This document shows positions 11,979 through 24,500 of a stretch of DNA of 64,000 bases, one piece after another. The notes beneath the pieces were generated by a model that worked only from the letters and a program-made list of their open reading frames with translations, was not told the origin of the DNA and made no database searches. Position 1 is the stretch's first letter. The number at the start of each line of letters is the position of its first letter. Both the position numbers and the translations under genes were made by a program. Source of the stretch: Davidsoniella eucalypti (lineage: Eukaryota; Ascomycota; Sordariomycetes; Microascales; Ceratocystidaceae); contig RMBW01000004.1 in NCBI GenBank assembly GCA_004009845.1, positions 62,001 to 126,000 on the forward strand, written 5' to 3'.

Positions 11979-14279
11979 TCATTCGTCCCTGAATAACCAC
12001 CTGCCGTTGGGCCGCATGGCCTCTCGGTATCGTTCCCCAATCTCGGTTGTCCGTCGCTTCTCTGCCTCCCGACGTTCCCGCTCTACCTCCTGTGTCGACG
12101 GGAAATCCGGATTCCAGAATCCAGGCGGTGAACGCATACGTCCATATCTATGTCTATGCTTTCCCCATTTGTCCGCCAATTCCTTTGCCTTTGCTTCGAT
12201 CCATAGGTCGTCCATCTCCTCACGAGTCATGCCGAACAGCCGGAAACAGTTGTCACCGAGATACCTCTCGAGAAAGATCTTGTCTTCGGCATGCTGTTCG
12301 GGCGTACGTGGAAGATTTCCACGCTCAGCACGTGCGAGAATACGGAAATCCTGGCCGCAGCATTTGACATCGGTGCAACCGGGCAATGTAGCGCGTTCTC
12401 GGCCTCGCACAACTTCCGTAAAGGCGTAATTACACCCGTCGTTGAATTTGGGGTTGACTTTGAAGTCTTCGGGTCGGAGGTCTGCTAGATTCTTTGTGCG
12501 TAACACGCCCGTCTTGTATTTACTGGAGATAGCGTTATTGTCTGGTATGGCGCCTGAAAAGGATGTACTAAACGACGTCCGATTCCCACTATTTTGTCGG
12601 CCTAGGGCTGGTGGAGGCTCATTGTAGAACGACCGTGAAGACTGGCGACGACTAGTGCCTGTGTTGCCAAATGGGAGTTGTCGTGGCTGCGGCACATCGA
12701 GATCGGCTAGATTTGGAGCCCGAATAACATTTGGTGCCGCCTGGTTTGGTGTGTTGAGCATATCAGATAGAGCGCCCCTAGCCGGTTGATTTAGGGAAGT
12801 TTGGCGTCTATGGTTGGTAGGAGCCTCAATACCATAATCAGCGCCATCCTCGGCTATCAAGCTTATGTTATTGATCAAATTAGTTGAAACTATCTTGCTG
12901 GTCTTGCTCGGAACAGCCAGTGCTTGTTGGTTATTGTTTAGTGAACCCAAAACAGCTCGTTGTTGGAGAGCTATGTTGGGTAGTGGCTTGGCTGGGGGGT
13001 TCATATCAGCACCAGACCGGGGCTGAACAGATTGAATAGATCTAGATGCCTGATGATTTGAGTTGCTCTGACATGGCGAGTCTGGAATGACTGAATCCGC
13101 CTGTGAGGAGAATATTTCCACATTGAGACTACACGCAGGCTCATACACGTAGCCATCTTTGCGTGGGGTTTGTACTGCCACACCGGTAGCATCCAGATCC
13201 ATGCTTTCCTGGGGACTAAAGCCAAGCATGTCTGCATCTGTTAAAGAGTCAGAGTGATGTTCCTCCTTGATGCGAGTAACTGCCCGTGAATCACCGGTAG
13301 TATCCGGCTCATCTAGCCTCCGTTTCCTAACGACACGCTCCTCGATAATGATTAGACGGTCGTCCGAAGACGGCTCATTCTTGATCTTGGTGGCTTTAGG
13401 CGTTGTGTCGTCTGCGATGGTCGCAATGGTTGGCAAGTCTTGTGTGGCGGTGTTATCGCCCGTGATAGACTCAAAATCCATGGTATTGGAATCTGTCGGT
13501 TGGCTGTCACAGATACATTCTTCATCTAATGATGCAGGCGGTGGCGCGTTGCTAGATATTGGAGGCAAATCGAGATCGCCATCAAACCCACCGCCAAGAT
13601 TACTGCTAAAACTAGTACTTGGAACAGAAATTACGACGTCGTTGTTCTCCTCAGCTACAGAGGTATCTTCAACTCCATCGAAGGCACCCTGAATTTTAGC
13701 CTTGGCCTTGAGACTGAATATCTTTTTCTCCAGCTGCTTCGAATAATCAACCCACTGATCTCGTTCGTTTTTGCGCTTGATCAGAGATTCCTTGGCCATC
13801 ATAAAGTTCTTTTTGAGAAGCCGATATGAAGCTTCGACAATTAGCAGCTTTTTAGCTACGTCATCTTTTGCTATCGATGGTCCAGCAACCGTTGTACCTG
13901 ACATAGGAATATTCAAACCAGTCTGTACAGTAACGGGCTGGACACTAGCTGCTGAAGTTGAATTGCCCCTTTCATGACGATCACGATCCTTTTGTAGCCT
14001 AGATAGTGCTTCTCTAAGTCGACGATTGTCTTCTTCGAGGCGGTCTGCGTCAGCTGCCCGGGCTTGTAATACTTCAAGTTCACCGGGCCGGATATTGTGT
14101 TTGCATATGTTGACTTTACTTTTGAATTCTAGTGGATATTATTAGTTTACCATTCAAGGAACACAACAGATGCGGAACATCTCACCTAAGTCAATATCTT
14201 CGTCTATTTGATCACACACAGCAGCCAGAGCTTCGAAGAGGGCGGGTCTCCCCTTCTCATGCCAGCTGGACAACGACAT
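11979..14279 (-). CDS. SAE2: DNA end-resection factor of the Sae2/Ctp1/CtIP family
   Basis: Two exons, 14279-14186 and 14128-11979, joined across a 57-nt intron (GTGAGA...CTAATAATATCCACTAG) in the middle of a Glu codon; 747 aa. The start ATG at 14279 gives MSLSSWHEKGRP. An N-terminal coiled coil (about residues 28-75 and 115-165, rich in Leu/Glu/Lys/Arg) suits the oligomerisation region of CtIP proteins. The C-terminal domain holds PGCTDVKCC (Cys about 616-622) and RHRYGRMRSPPGFWNPDFP starting near residue 690, the family signature followed by STQE. The family activates the Mre11-Rad50-Nbs1/Xrs2 nuclease to open blocked DNA ends for homologous recombination and meiosis. The middle (about 200-580) is low-complexity with several SP/TP sites, likely CDK/ATM-type phosphorylation targets (inference). 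It diverges from the GH131 gene. Confidence 0.9.
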
Positions 14280-16079
14280 GGAGACCAGGCAGATATTATG
14301 AGCATGTCATGCCGCAGATATCAGTGGCTATGCTTATACCTATATGATATAGCAGATAATTATTCGGTATAAGGAAATATCAGATCAGGTTTATATGCTA
14401 ACGCCGCTGGTAGAGTAAAAACTGGATGATATTGGCCTGGAATGATAATTGGCCGGGCGCGTTCTACGCGTAAAGAGCCAGCTGGCAGGATATGATTATT
14501 ATGTAATAATAGCTGCCAATCCTATTTCGGCAGCTGACAGACGGAGGCAGGGACGCTGTGTTGGATGTGTTGACTTTGACAGCAAATTCTGTAACGATTT
14601 AATCATCTTCCAATATTTGTTCATGAGTGTTTAATATAAACTGTGATGTGATTTTGCTAATCAAGGTCGGTTTTAGTCCGACCATTGTTTATGGCCGTTC
14701 AGTATTAGGACCAGACATGTTCAGTGATGACTAACCCTTGTTTTGCTGCGAGTCTTGAGGTCTGATTGGCAGGGACGGAACATTGTTGTTGACGGACCAA
14801 GTTGCCATTGGGAACTTTGTTGTCGCCCAATGCGGTGTTAGTGGAAGTCTTTGGCTACTTGATGATCTGCTGATCAGCCATCACGGAAAGATAATTTTGG
14901 CTTCTCGTCACAACATCGTGGAGATGAACTCCTAATTGTGGTTCTATATTTACATATATCAGTAGTTTTATATGGTCTGAAACTCGCGCTCGGCCTGTAT
15001 ATCTAGCGACTCTGCTTTATTATGGTTGCTTGAGCCTAAAATTCATGTAGTTAGTCAATATTCACGGACAAGGCACTGAGGGGACTTTGTTTCAGAGTCA
15101 CCTTACTTTAGATGATTTTTGTGTCCAGGAACCGGCCATTCTCATATCATGAAACCGCCTAGTGGGCTTCGTACCAGTATTTTGAGCCTTCCGTCAGGAA
15201 AGAAGTCGTCAGCTCTGAGAGAACATTGGCTCGGCAAGAATCATTTATTACGGCGATTGAACATTGCAGATATATGTATATACATGCAACCAAGTCTATC
15301 ACGAGAATGAGGGCTCAATATCATACTCGGCCGAATAGAATTAAAGCATGCTTTTGCAAATGAACTCTTATTTCTTGCTATTAGAAAATACCCGAGATAG
15401 CTTAGGTCCAAAAAGACGATCATAAACATGGGATGAATACCACTAAACATAAGGTGGTATTATCATACTCTTGACTTCTCAACTCCTAGCAAGATTTGAG
15501 TGAGGATCGCCGGAGCATCACCGTTCACGCCAAGTCTTCGGCATGTGCTTTTATCACCCTCATCACCCTCCCACGCCTTAAGCGACGTCTAACTAGTACA
15601 TATGTATCATCGGTGGTATCTTGGCAACTAGACGATACTACAGGCATTCGTTTATGAGTGAAATATTGGCATTTTAGTGAAGCAATAGCGAGATCAAGGC
15701 CGGAGATGGCCAGGGGGTAGTTGCAATTCTCCGACAGATTCAAACGTCCAAAACAAGTCTTCTAAATCCCATCTCAGGAAGTTGCCTCCCGACTGTGATG
15801 AAGAGAAATATATATCAAGTTCGCTCGCCCAATCTCTCAGATGTTGATTTTCTTCTCTTCTTTCTCTCTCCAAGCCAACATACTTTCTTGTTTCTTCAGC
15901 AGCACAGCTTTGCTTCTATTCTACTTTCTTTACAGAGCGCTAGACGCCGTTCATTCGTTTCTTGACTGTCACTCTTTACTACCACTTTTGACTCATTACT
16001 TTCATTTATTCTGCAAGACTTGGAGCCCATATCTTTCTATTATCAACATTCCTTTTCTTCACCAAACATTCTAGTCACC
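14280..16079. other. Divergent intergenic region between Sae2 and GH131 genes
   Basis: This 1.8 kb should hold the promoters of both flanking genes. A TATA-like element lies at 15809-15815, and a pyrimidine-rich tract follows at about 15845-16000, as is usual in front of highly expressed fungal genes. A 77-codon upstream frame from the ATG at 15841 ends six bases before the GH131 start codon. No other gene is supported. Confidence 0.5.
15809..15815 (+). promoter_or_regulatory. Putative TATA box of the GH131 gene
   Basis: TATATAT lies about 270 bases before the GH131 ATG and about 35 bases before a CT-rich stretch, where fungal transcription often starts. It is assigned by position only. Confidence 0.4.
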
Positions 16080-17066
16080 ATGAAGTCCTTCTCTTCCCTT
16101 CTGTTTCTGGGCACTCCTGCCCTAGCCTCTATCCTTTGGGACGGCCGCTTCAACAACTATACTAGTAGCTCCGACCTGGAAAACTGGTCATGGTCCAACC
16201 AGGTTGGCGAGTACCAGTACTACATCCACGGCTCTGGCAGCGTGACAGAATACGTCAACTTCTCGTCTGACTTCAAAAACCCGGCAGACGGCGCCTCTAA
16301 CCAGGGTGCCAAAATCTCACTGACCAGCACTGCCTACTGGAACGGCCAGAACATGCGCCGTACCGAGCTGATTCCACAAACTACAGCTGCTATCAACTCC
16401 GGCACTGTCACGTACCATTTCTCTATGAAGCGTTCTAACACCAATGCGCCATCGGAGAACCGTGAACACCAGATTGCATTCTTCGAGAGCCACTTCTGCG
16501 AGATGAAGTCTGGCTGGATAAGCGGTGAGACCAACATATCGAACCCCAACCTACAGTTCTTCGCCAACTCGGCTAGCCAGTGGGCGGTGGAGTGGGAGGC
16601 GGATGTTTGGCACAACATTGCCTATGAAATCGACTTCACTGGTAACACGGTGGCGTTCTGGCACTCTACTGGTAGTGATGCCCTAGCTAAAGTTGTTGAT
16701 GCTGTTAGTGTCACGGCATCTTCAAACGGTGCCGACTGGCATCTGGGTGTTCTTGAACTCCAGCGTGATGGCTATACTGATTCCGACGAGGACTTTTACT
16801 TCTCGGGCGTATATGTCGAGGATGGTGCTGTGACTACCAGCTTCACTGGTGGTTCTTCCTCGGATAGCTCTCCCCCCTCCTCACCGGCTGCCGAAATGTC
16901 TACTTATTCCTCTTCAAACACTAAGACTACTCTGAGCACTACCCTTTCGTCTTCTACCTCGTCTACTACCACTACTACCACTAGCACCTCTCCTGCTACT
17001 ACCACTACTAAGTCGTCGTGTCTAAAGCGTCGTCGTTACCGCAAGGGACTTCCTACCTCTGTCTAG
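16080..17066 (+). CDS. Secreted glycoside hydrolase family 131 protein
   Basis: Single exon, 328 aa. The ATG at 16080 starts a signal peptide MKSFSSLLFLGTPALA, probably cut before SILWDGRFN. The mature part carries typical GH131 strings: ILWDGRFN, WSWSNQVGEYQYYIHGSG, NMRRTELIPQT and HQIAFFESHFCEMK, covering about residues 17-260. GH131 enzymes are fungal beta-glucanases with mixed beta-1,3/1,6/1,4 activity on plant or fungal wall glucan (family knowledge); the exact substrate cannot be read from sequence. After residue 265 comes a Ser/Thr-rich tail of about 45 residues, likely O-glycosylated, where many such enzymes have a linker to a CBM1. Here no CBM1 follows; the protein ends in a short basic segment, SCLKRRRYRKGLPTSV. 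Secretion points to plant-biomass or wall remodelling. Confidence 0.88.
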   Translation: MKSFSSLLFLGTPALASILWDGRFNNYTSSSDLENWSWSNQVGEYQYYIHGSGSVTEYVNFSSDFKNPADGASNQGAKISLTSTAYWNGQNMRRTELIPQTTAAINSGTVTYHFSMKRSNTNAPSENREHQIAFFESHFCEMKSGWISGETNISNPNLQFFANSASQWAVEWEADVWHNIAYEIDFTGNTVAFWHSTGSDALAKVVDAVSVTASSNGADWHLGVLELQRDGYTDSDEDFYFSGVYVEDGAVTTSFTGGSSSDSSPPSSPAAEMSTYSSSNTKTTLSTTLSSSTSSTTTTTTSTSPATTTTKSSCLKRRRYRKGLPTSV

Positions 17067-19101
17067 ATATTGTATTTTATAGCGTTCATATCGTAGGATT
17101 GGATATATCGTGGGAGATTTATTTTTTTATTTTACTTCAACATAACATACCAAAGCTGCTGTACCAAACCAAACATTGTCATATCATCCTATCTTGATTG
17201 TGCGTGAACTATGTACTTGATAATAATAGGTGGTTCCATTAGGGTTGTACAACCCTACATGTGAATACATATGAGATGTGATAATTGATGACTTAGTAAA
17301 AAAGATGTACAAGGTGACCTTCCTTATCAGAAATAACCTTGTGCATGTACAGATAGACTAATGCATGACAATTAACAGAGAGGATCTTTTAGTCACAACC
17401 TACAATGCCAATGATTGACAGAAGATATGATTTGGTACCTGAAGGAATGCTCGGATGACCAGTAAAGTTATCGATCGGATCGGACTACAACTAGATTACA
17501 GCAAGGCAAGCTTACATTTTCATGTTGAACTATATGTAATCTACAATGCATATCTTTATACGTCTATACATGCAAGTTTTAGTTTCCGGAAATAGCACTT
17601 CGGGATGAATCCGGTCTACTGTGATGTGGTGTAGATTACCTTTGAACAAGATATTGCTTAGATATTACATTTTGGAGCCTGGCATACAGAGGCTGGTTGT
17701 TTCTGTGTATCAGGCGGCCAGTTCTTTGTGCTGTTCTAACACGCCGACCAAAAAAATGAATCAAATCCCAAAATGCAACATGTTTACAGCTTATATAGGT
17801 GTATGCAATGGATATGCAATATATACACATCAGCCTCTCCTTCTCATAGGGGATTACCCGAGAAAGACCACCGAAGGGAGCGTCTCATATTTCTGTGATC
17901 TAGTCACCGTTTGAGCTAGTGGCATTTCATTTATCTAGTGTCGGTGCTTTTACGTAGTACGTCCTTTGAAGGTAGCTTTCTTTTTTTAACGCCTCACGTT
18001 ACCCATTGCTGCGGTTTGACCGCCTCACCAATTCCCCACTTTCTAGACCGCCCAATTGTGCTGTGTTTTATCTTTTTTCCGTCGCGATTTTGTGCCGTGG
18101 TTACTTGCATTGCATATCAACCCCACCATAAATACATAAACAAGCCGTGCCATGTCTTGCATCAAACGGAAGGGAAGCCAGGCGGCTCAGAAGTTTAAGT
18201 CGATGGGGAACATTGAACGTAATAGTACAGATGTACAAGAGGAGAACCATAACAAGGTGTCGGTGATGATTACTGTGTTCTTAAGTATCTAGTTAATAAC
18301 AGCTGGAAACCGGAACAGCAAAGAGTGCGCTTCGTATCGCTAGACAAAGTACAGCTAGCATAACGCCAGCGAAAACTCGGCCTGCTGTTGTTCCTTCCTT
18401 CTCCAACAAAACGTCCTTGCCAGGCCGCTAATCTTATCAGTGGCCGACCACAGATCCTTTTGTATATTGTATTCTACATTAATAGAGCATTGTTGTTATC
18501 CTAAACTTCTCTACATCGCCGGTCTCTCGCTTCCATCAACGCCATTCCAAACTTCAACTACCAGGTCAGTTTACTACTTGGATTGAAGGCTACCAAATCC
18601 GGTCGCCCGATTCCATCGCCACACCACCACTTACACAGACCTACAACTTGCCAATAGCCATGCCCTCCATTACATCCCAGCCTATTAATCTCGATACATC
18701 ATGCTGGTTTGCCGACTTGGTCACCCATGAAGATAGAAATCTCTGCATGCGATCCACATTTCAGTCAGTCAGTTGAGGATCAAGGCATATGCAGTCACAG
18801 CTCGCCTGCGTTGGACGCTGGAAACTAGACTAGAAGCTAGAAATTAGACGCTAGACACTAGACAGTTGGTCACCAGGCGTTGCAACCGTGGCCAAGTTAG
18901 CAGCCTACCCACTGCTAGCCCGTTTTGGTCGCCACACGCCGTTTCATTTTTTCTGGTCCCTTTCCATCCTATAATCTTTTTACTTTTTCCCTCTCACTCT
19001 TCTATTTCCTTTCCTTTCTTCTTCTTCTTCCGTCTTTTCCTAACGCTGTTTGCTATCCATCTTTAGACTTTCAAACCACAAAATCATCTACACCATTCAC
19101 A
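17067..19101. other. Intergenic region between GH131 and the zinc-knuckle gene
   Basis: Two kilobases without a supported gene. The first part is the GH131 3' flank. From about 18.9 kb a strong CT-rich tract leads into the start of the zinc-knuckle gene and probably marks its promoter and 5' UTR. Nothing else is recognised. Confidence 0.5.
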
Positions 19102-20772
19102 ATGGAATACCCTACTACCCAGAGAGCCTGCTACACTTGTGAGTAACGAATCCCGTCTATTGTCGACGAATATCAATATCAATTATGCCTCTCCCGACTG
19201 CGTTGCGCACGCAATTCGTCTTGCCCCTCAAATTTTCCCATTTTGGAGATCGCGTGGACTGCTCCGTCGAGAGCAAAACAAGAGACCCAAGACAAAGAAC
19301 TCGAAACGCCCACATACACAACAACAAGATCATGCTATGATTTGAGCAATGAAAATGCAAACATCAGTGATAGCCCAGGCCTGGAAACGGCCATGAGCTT
19401 CTGATAGCAAAGTTTTAGCTTTCATATCTCGTTGATGGGTCTTACGGTTGGTCCAATCTAGGCCAGGGTCCAGTTCAGTTGACAAGGTGGGCGTTCAATT
19501 TGTGGTGGCGGCGGAAGTGCTGTTGCGGTTTGGTGGTCCAAAAAAAGCTGAAAAGGGCCAGGTCAAGCTAAGTCAAGCCAACGCGGGCGTTTCTTAGAAA
19601 CTGTGCCCCGCTATCTGATTTTTTATCTGCGGCTTTTCTTTTCTAGGGTCTGGGAGTCTATTGTTGTTCTCCACAATTCCTTCCAACTCTACCGCTTGAG
19701 ATACCTTGCTGCTCCGTTTGGGGACGGCCAACACGCTTGTGGCGTTTCGGTAAACCAATGTTTGTGATCTGATCTGATACTCAATGAAGATCCAACTTTG
19801 GTCCCATTCTGCTGCCACTGCAAACCCGGACTTCGTGCTCATCCCAATGGCCGTTATCGATCATCGGGTCGAGCGCCCCGCCACCAACACATCCGACCCG
19901 TGCGCACGCCACTATGCGTTAGCATTACTCTGCATCCTGGCAGTCGGCCCGGCATGACATGGCATTGCATGCCTGTCTTTTTTATTTGGTGACGTTGAAG
20001 TGAAGTGAAGAGGAGATGATCTGACTGAGGAGTGTTTAGGCGGTGCGACCAACCACCAGGTATGAAACGAATCTACGGCGACTGAGAGAGAGAAGAGTAA
20101 CCCCAATATTCCCCCATCCCTTTCAGCAGACTAACCGCTCCTGTGTTTCCTCTACAAACAGGCTCGCGACTGCCCCAACAAGCCTCCTGCTAAGTGCTAC
20201 AACTGTGGTAACGAGGGTCACATCTCCCGCGAGTGCCCCGAGGGCCCCAAGGACACCAAGACCTGCTACCGCTGCAACCAGTCCGGTCACATCTCTCGCG
20301 ACTGCCCCACTAACAGCGGTGCCGGTGGCCACAACGACCGCAGCCATGGCTCCGGCCCCGGCTCCGGCTCCGGCCCAGAGTGCTACAAGTGCGGCAAGAC
20401 TGGCCACATTGCTCGCAACTGCATTGAGAACAACCAAGGCGGTGGTAGCTACGGCGGCGGTAACAGCTACAACTCTTACAACCAGGGTAGCGGCTACGGA
20501 GGCCAGCAGAAGCAGTGCTACTCTTGCGGTGGCTATGGTCACATGTCTCGTATGTTCTACCCTTTCTCCCCATATCACCAAGTCTACGGTTAATAGACGA
20601 TGGCATGCTAATCTTTATTTCAGGCGACTGTGCCAACGGCTCCAAGTGCTACAACTGCGGCGAGAACGGACACTTCTCCCGTGACTGCCCTAAGGAGTCT
20701 ACTGCCGGCGAGAAGCTGTGCTACAAGTGCCAGCAGTCCGGCCACGTCCAGGCTGCCTGCCCCAACAACTAA
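19102..20772 (+). CDS. GIS2: CCHC zinc-knuckle nucleic-acid-binding protein (Gis2/Byr3/CNBP type) with a microexon
   Basis: Exons are 19102-19138, 20040-20059, 20162-20549 and 20624-20772; 197 aa. Seven C-x2-C-x4-H-x4-C knuckles follow one another: CYTCGATNHQARDC, CYNCGNEGHISREC, CYRCNQSGHISRDC, CYKCGKTGHIARNC, CYSCGGYGHMSRDC, CYNCGENGHFSRDC and CYKCQQSGHVQAAC. A Gly/Ser/Tyr/Gln linker separates knuckles 4 and 5. The first knuckle is only complete if a 20-nt microexon (20040-20059) is included, which proves the splicing model well. Intron 1 is 901 nt, unusually long for this window; introns 2 and 3 are 102 and 74 nt, the last splitting knuckle 5. Members bind single-stranded G-rich DNA/RNA and regulate mRNA translation. 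It converges on Nup85. Confidence 0.93.
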
Positions 20773-21571
20773 ATTACTTCTCTTATCGATATAATGAGGT
20801 GAAGATATCTCAGTTGAGCGCTTGTTTTCCTTTTTGCCTTAATTTGTTTTCTTTTGATTTTTTTATGATTTTTTTCGTGTCCTTTCTTTTTTTTCTATGG
20901 AAGAAGGGTAACGAATCTTATTCTACAATCTATCCATCGTCAATTATCAAAATACCCCCGGCGATGGTCATTTCCTTGAAACTGGAAGTAAAGGAGTTTG
21001 TTCGAGAGACATAAAGAGAGAGTGACGGATAGAGAAAGGATTAAAAAAAGGAACGAAGAGGACAAAAATTACTCGTCGAGTTGAGATGAAATACCCAATC
21101 ATCAATTACCATTACCATTACAATGCTCTACAAATAACAGCATCTTACTACCCATATTTCAAGAAGTACAAGTGAATACCATGTTAATATTTTGCCCCGC
21201 TGCCTAAACCAAAACGACTGCATATGAAATGGAAAGTTATACAATTTTCGAAGAAGAAAATTATATGAAAAACAGGCAAGATGACTACTCAATATATCCA
21301 CCTAATTTTACAAACTTACAACATTTCTTGTGAATTTTTCAGGATGTACAACACCATGATGATATTTTGTTAGGAAGATAAGTCAGTTTGTGATGAACTC
21401 TAGTTGTTATTAATCATCGCAATCTCCTTGATTTTTTTTTCCACAAGAAATTTGGCAAAAAGAAATCCAAGAGAGATAATGATAGAAAACAAAACAAAAA
21501 AAAAGCAAACTCCCCCCCCCCCAAATAATAAAAATTGAAAAGAAAGAGGAAACATACAATTGATTAATTCT
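20773..21571. other. Convergent 3' region between zinc-knuckle and Nup85 genes
   Basis: About 0.8 kb of AT-rich sequence that should contain both 3' UTRs. A run of 11 C lies at 21512-21522. No gene is seen. Confidence 0.5.
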
Positions 21572-24500
21572 TTAAAAGACGGCAATATCATCTACTTCCT
21601 GTAACCAAAGCTTAGCCAAGTCCTGTGAAAGCCCCAACCGTAGAATCCGTAAAACATCTTCCGCCAAAGTTCCCGCCGACAATCCGCTTCTCCAATCCCA
21701 TCCACGCTTGACTGGAGCCGTCAACGCCGCAGAAGAAGGCGTGTGTCCGGCGATGGAGCGGTGTAGTTGAGATGCTAGGACCGATGAAGAGGCTAGACCG
21801 ACGCTACCACCGGTAGATGAAGAGGATGCGTTTTGCAGTAAATCGGCAGGTGAAGAACCCTTGAGACCACCGGGTGTGGCGGCTAGCACGACGTCAAAGA
21901 AACTCTTGCAGGACTCGTATACACGACCACCGATAGTTTGTAGGTCCTCCACGGCCTTGAGGAGAGTGTTCATCTGCTCCGCAGTGATCAAGACAGCTTC
22001 ATCGGCCGTTGTTGAGTTGACGAGAACCAGAGCCTCGCCTAGCAGAACCAGAAGGAAATCTTCGCTGACCACGGCATCCCGTGAGGGGTCGTATAGACCA
22101 CTGCGGATGTTATCGTCCGCTGACGCGATGACGGCGACTAGTGCTGCCGCTGCCTGTCGCTTGATGGCCAAGGCGCGAGCGCTACCGCGCGGAGCAGCAG
22201 CGAAGGAGTCGCGGATCTCGAAGTATTTGCGCAGCGTGGCGTAGCCACTAAGCATACGTCCCAGGAGCTGCGCAGCGTCGACATCTTGTTTAGCGAGAAG
22301 CTCTAGAGTGGCAGAGCGATCTTCGAGTAGCGCCTCCAGACGCTCGTCGAGGTCTTCTTCGGCAGGGAAGAGCGTTGATTGCACAAGCGAATACGATATG
22401 AGTAGGTTGAGTACCTCGCGAACCTTGGCTGGCTTGTGGGTTAGGGCATAGTACCAGAGAGCCTCTCCATACTTATGTGAATCACGACTCAATAGATCGG
22501 CATATGTCTAAATATGTGTCAGCAGCGCGGTCGTATAAACATAAAAGGAACAACATGGTTATTCTTACCTGTGCGCTCTCTTCAGCAAAGCTGGTCATGC
22601 CAAGATCGACCAAGATTCTCCAGATGCGCTCTACGCTAGTACCGGAGTTCACGTCGATATTGTTCAAGACATCATGAAGCAGCTCACGAATAGTCTCCTC
22701 GGCTTTAGGTACAGAATCAAGGCGACCAAGAACCCGAGTAGCTAGCTCCCATCCATACTCATCTTCTGATATTAGGTCAATACCAGCCAGCTCACGGGCA
22801 TATGTTACCAGCGTGGTATCTTTAATACCATCAACCTCATCAGGTCCCTGCTTAGCCATGCCTAATACCTCGAGATCGCAATCGTCGAAGTCATCCATGG
22901 CCTTCGGCGCCCGGATCTCGCGTTTAGGAAGCCACATGGCCAATGAGCCAATTTCAGCACAGGCTGCTGCGACAGGCAGTGACCATGCGCGCATGAAGCC
23001 AATGGCAACAGTGAAGTTGCCTTCAAAGATAGCGGCGACTGCAACTTCAGGGTGGTTCATTGTCTGTAGCGGGAATTCAGATTCTGTGGCAAGGTGGAAT
23101 GCAGCTGCTAAACGCTCAGCATAATCTTGTTGTGGCGTTGCGCCAGGCTTGTTGAGCACCGATGTGCGCGGCACACCCCGTCGATCGATTTCTTGGTCCC
23201 ACCAACCACAGATGCCAACACTAGCTTCGAGCCAGTCCTGTGCGGTGTCGAGAATGGCGCTCTCGTGGCCTTGTACAATGCTGAAAATGGTGTGTAGTTG
23301 TTCATATATCTCCCACGGTACTAGACTCTCGGCCTTTCGTGACAATCCTGCCATGGTGTTTGTGATGGCAGATGAGTCTCCAAACTGGACGGGATTCCGG
23401 CTACGGCCCTCGGCAAATCGTGATAATCTATCCCAGGCAGTACGGGCCTTGACGCGGAACAACGTCCATTCACTGCCCCATACGTTCCAGTTTCCGGTCT
23501 TGGCGGGACATTCCATAAGCATATCAATAGTATCTTGAACGGCTCTCTTGATGTTTTCAAGCACACGGCCGGTGTAGTCGAAGTTACCGCCTCTCTTTTG
23601 CGCCTGTTCCCAACCAGCATCCTGCAGTAGCGCAATGGCCGCGCCAACTTGCCCTCGAATCAGGACTGCTCTAAGTGTCTGCCAGAAGAGGGTATGCGAT
23701 GCCGGACTGGGACGGAAGGTCTTGACCTCTTGGATTTGCTGCCGGTATGGATTGTGATCACTGTCCAGCCATCCAAACAATGACTCGGGTATGGGCACCG
23801 GTTCGCCATGGGATTGGTCGTCGATGAAGCGAGAGTGGTGCATCATAAGAAGCAAATGTGCGATCCATGATGCTTTGCGGAAGGGATCAGCCTGTTCACC
23901 GGGGCCAATGGTCGTCTCGTGCTCTTCGGGATTTGGTAGTTCGCTCGCATATGTGTTCCAGATGTTAACTAGGTTAATGGCTGCAGTTGCCATAGAGTTG
24001 TCGAGCTTATCTGGATCATCTGTCGGGCCGACACCATCATTGTAAAGAGCCATGATCTTCTCTTCGGTCTTGAGAATGAGTTCAGGCGTCTCTGTGATGA
24101 TGGCGTCTCCTAATTGAGTATATATGCTTTTACAGAGTTGCGCAAACCGGAATTCTTGTCTGCCGGGCACGATACGTGATGCTCGTGCCAGACTCTCGGC
24201 CTCCTTCTTCATGCGCTTAGTGGCAGCAGGAGTAGCAAGCAGGAGGTCCCCAAAGACTTCTTCCTCGTCCATGATATTATATTCTCGTTGGTTCATGTTC
24301 CAGAAGATGTTCTTGTCGGTGTCGTCGACCTCGATGGAGTTTTCAATGTGCTCGTCTTGGGCATAGTTGGCGTCATTGAAGTTGGCGTTGATTTCGCGGT
24401 CGATTATGTCTGTCATGGCAGCAAGGACCTCGTCCTGTTCGTCTTCGCCCTCGGCGTCTTCGTCGTCGTTGTAGTCGTCGTAGTCATCGTCGTATTCGCC

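Noticed and set aside
15841..16074. 77-codon frame just before the GH131 gene as a separate small gene
   Set aside because: It lies in the CT-rich leader and has the Leu/Phe/Ser composition that such leaders give. At most it is an upstream open frame.
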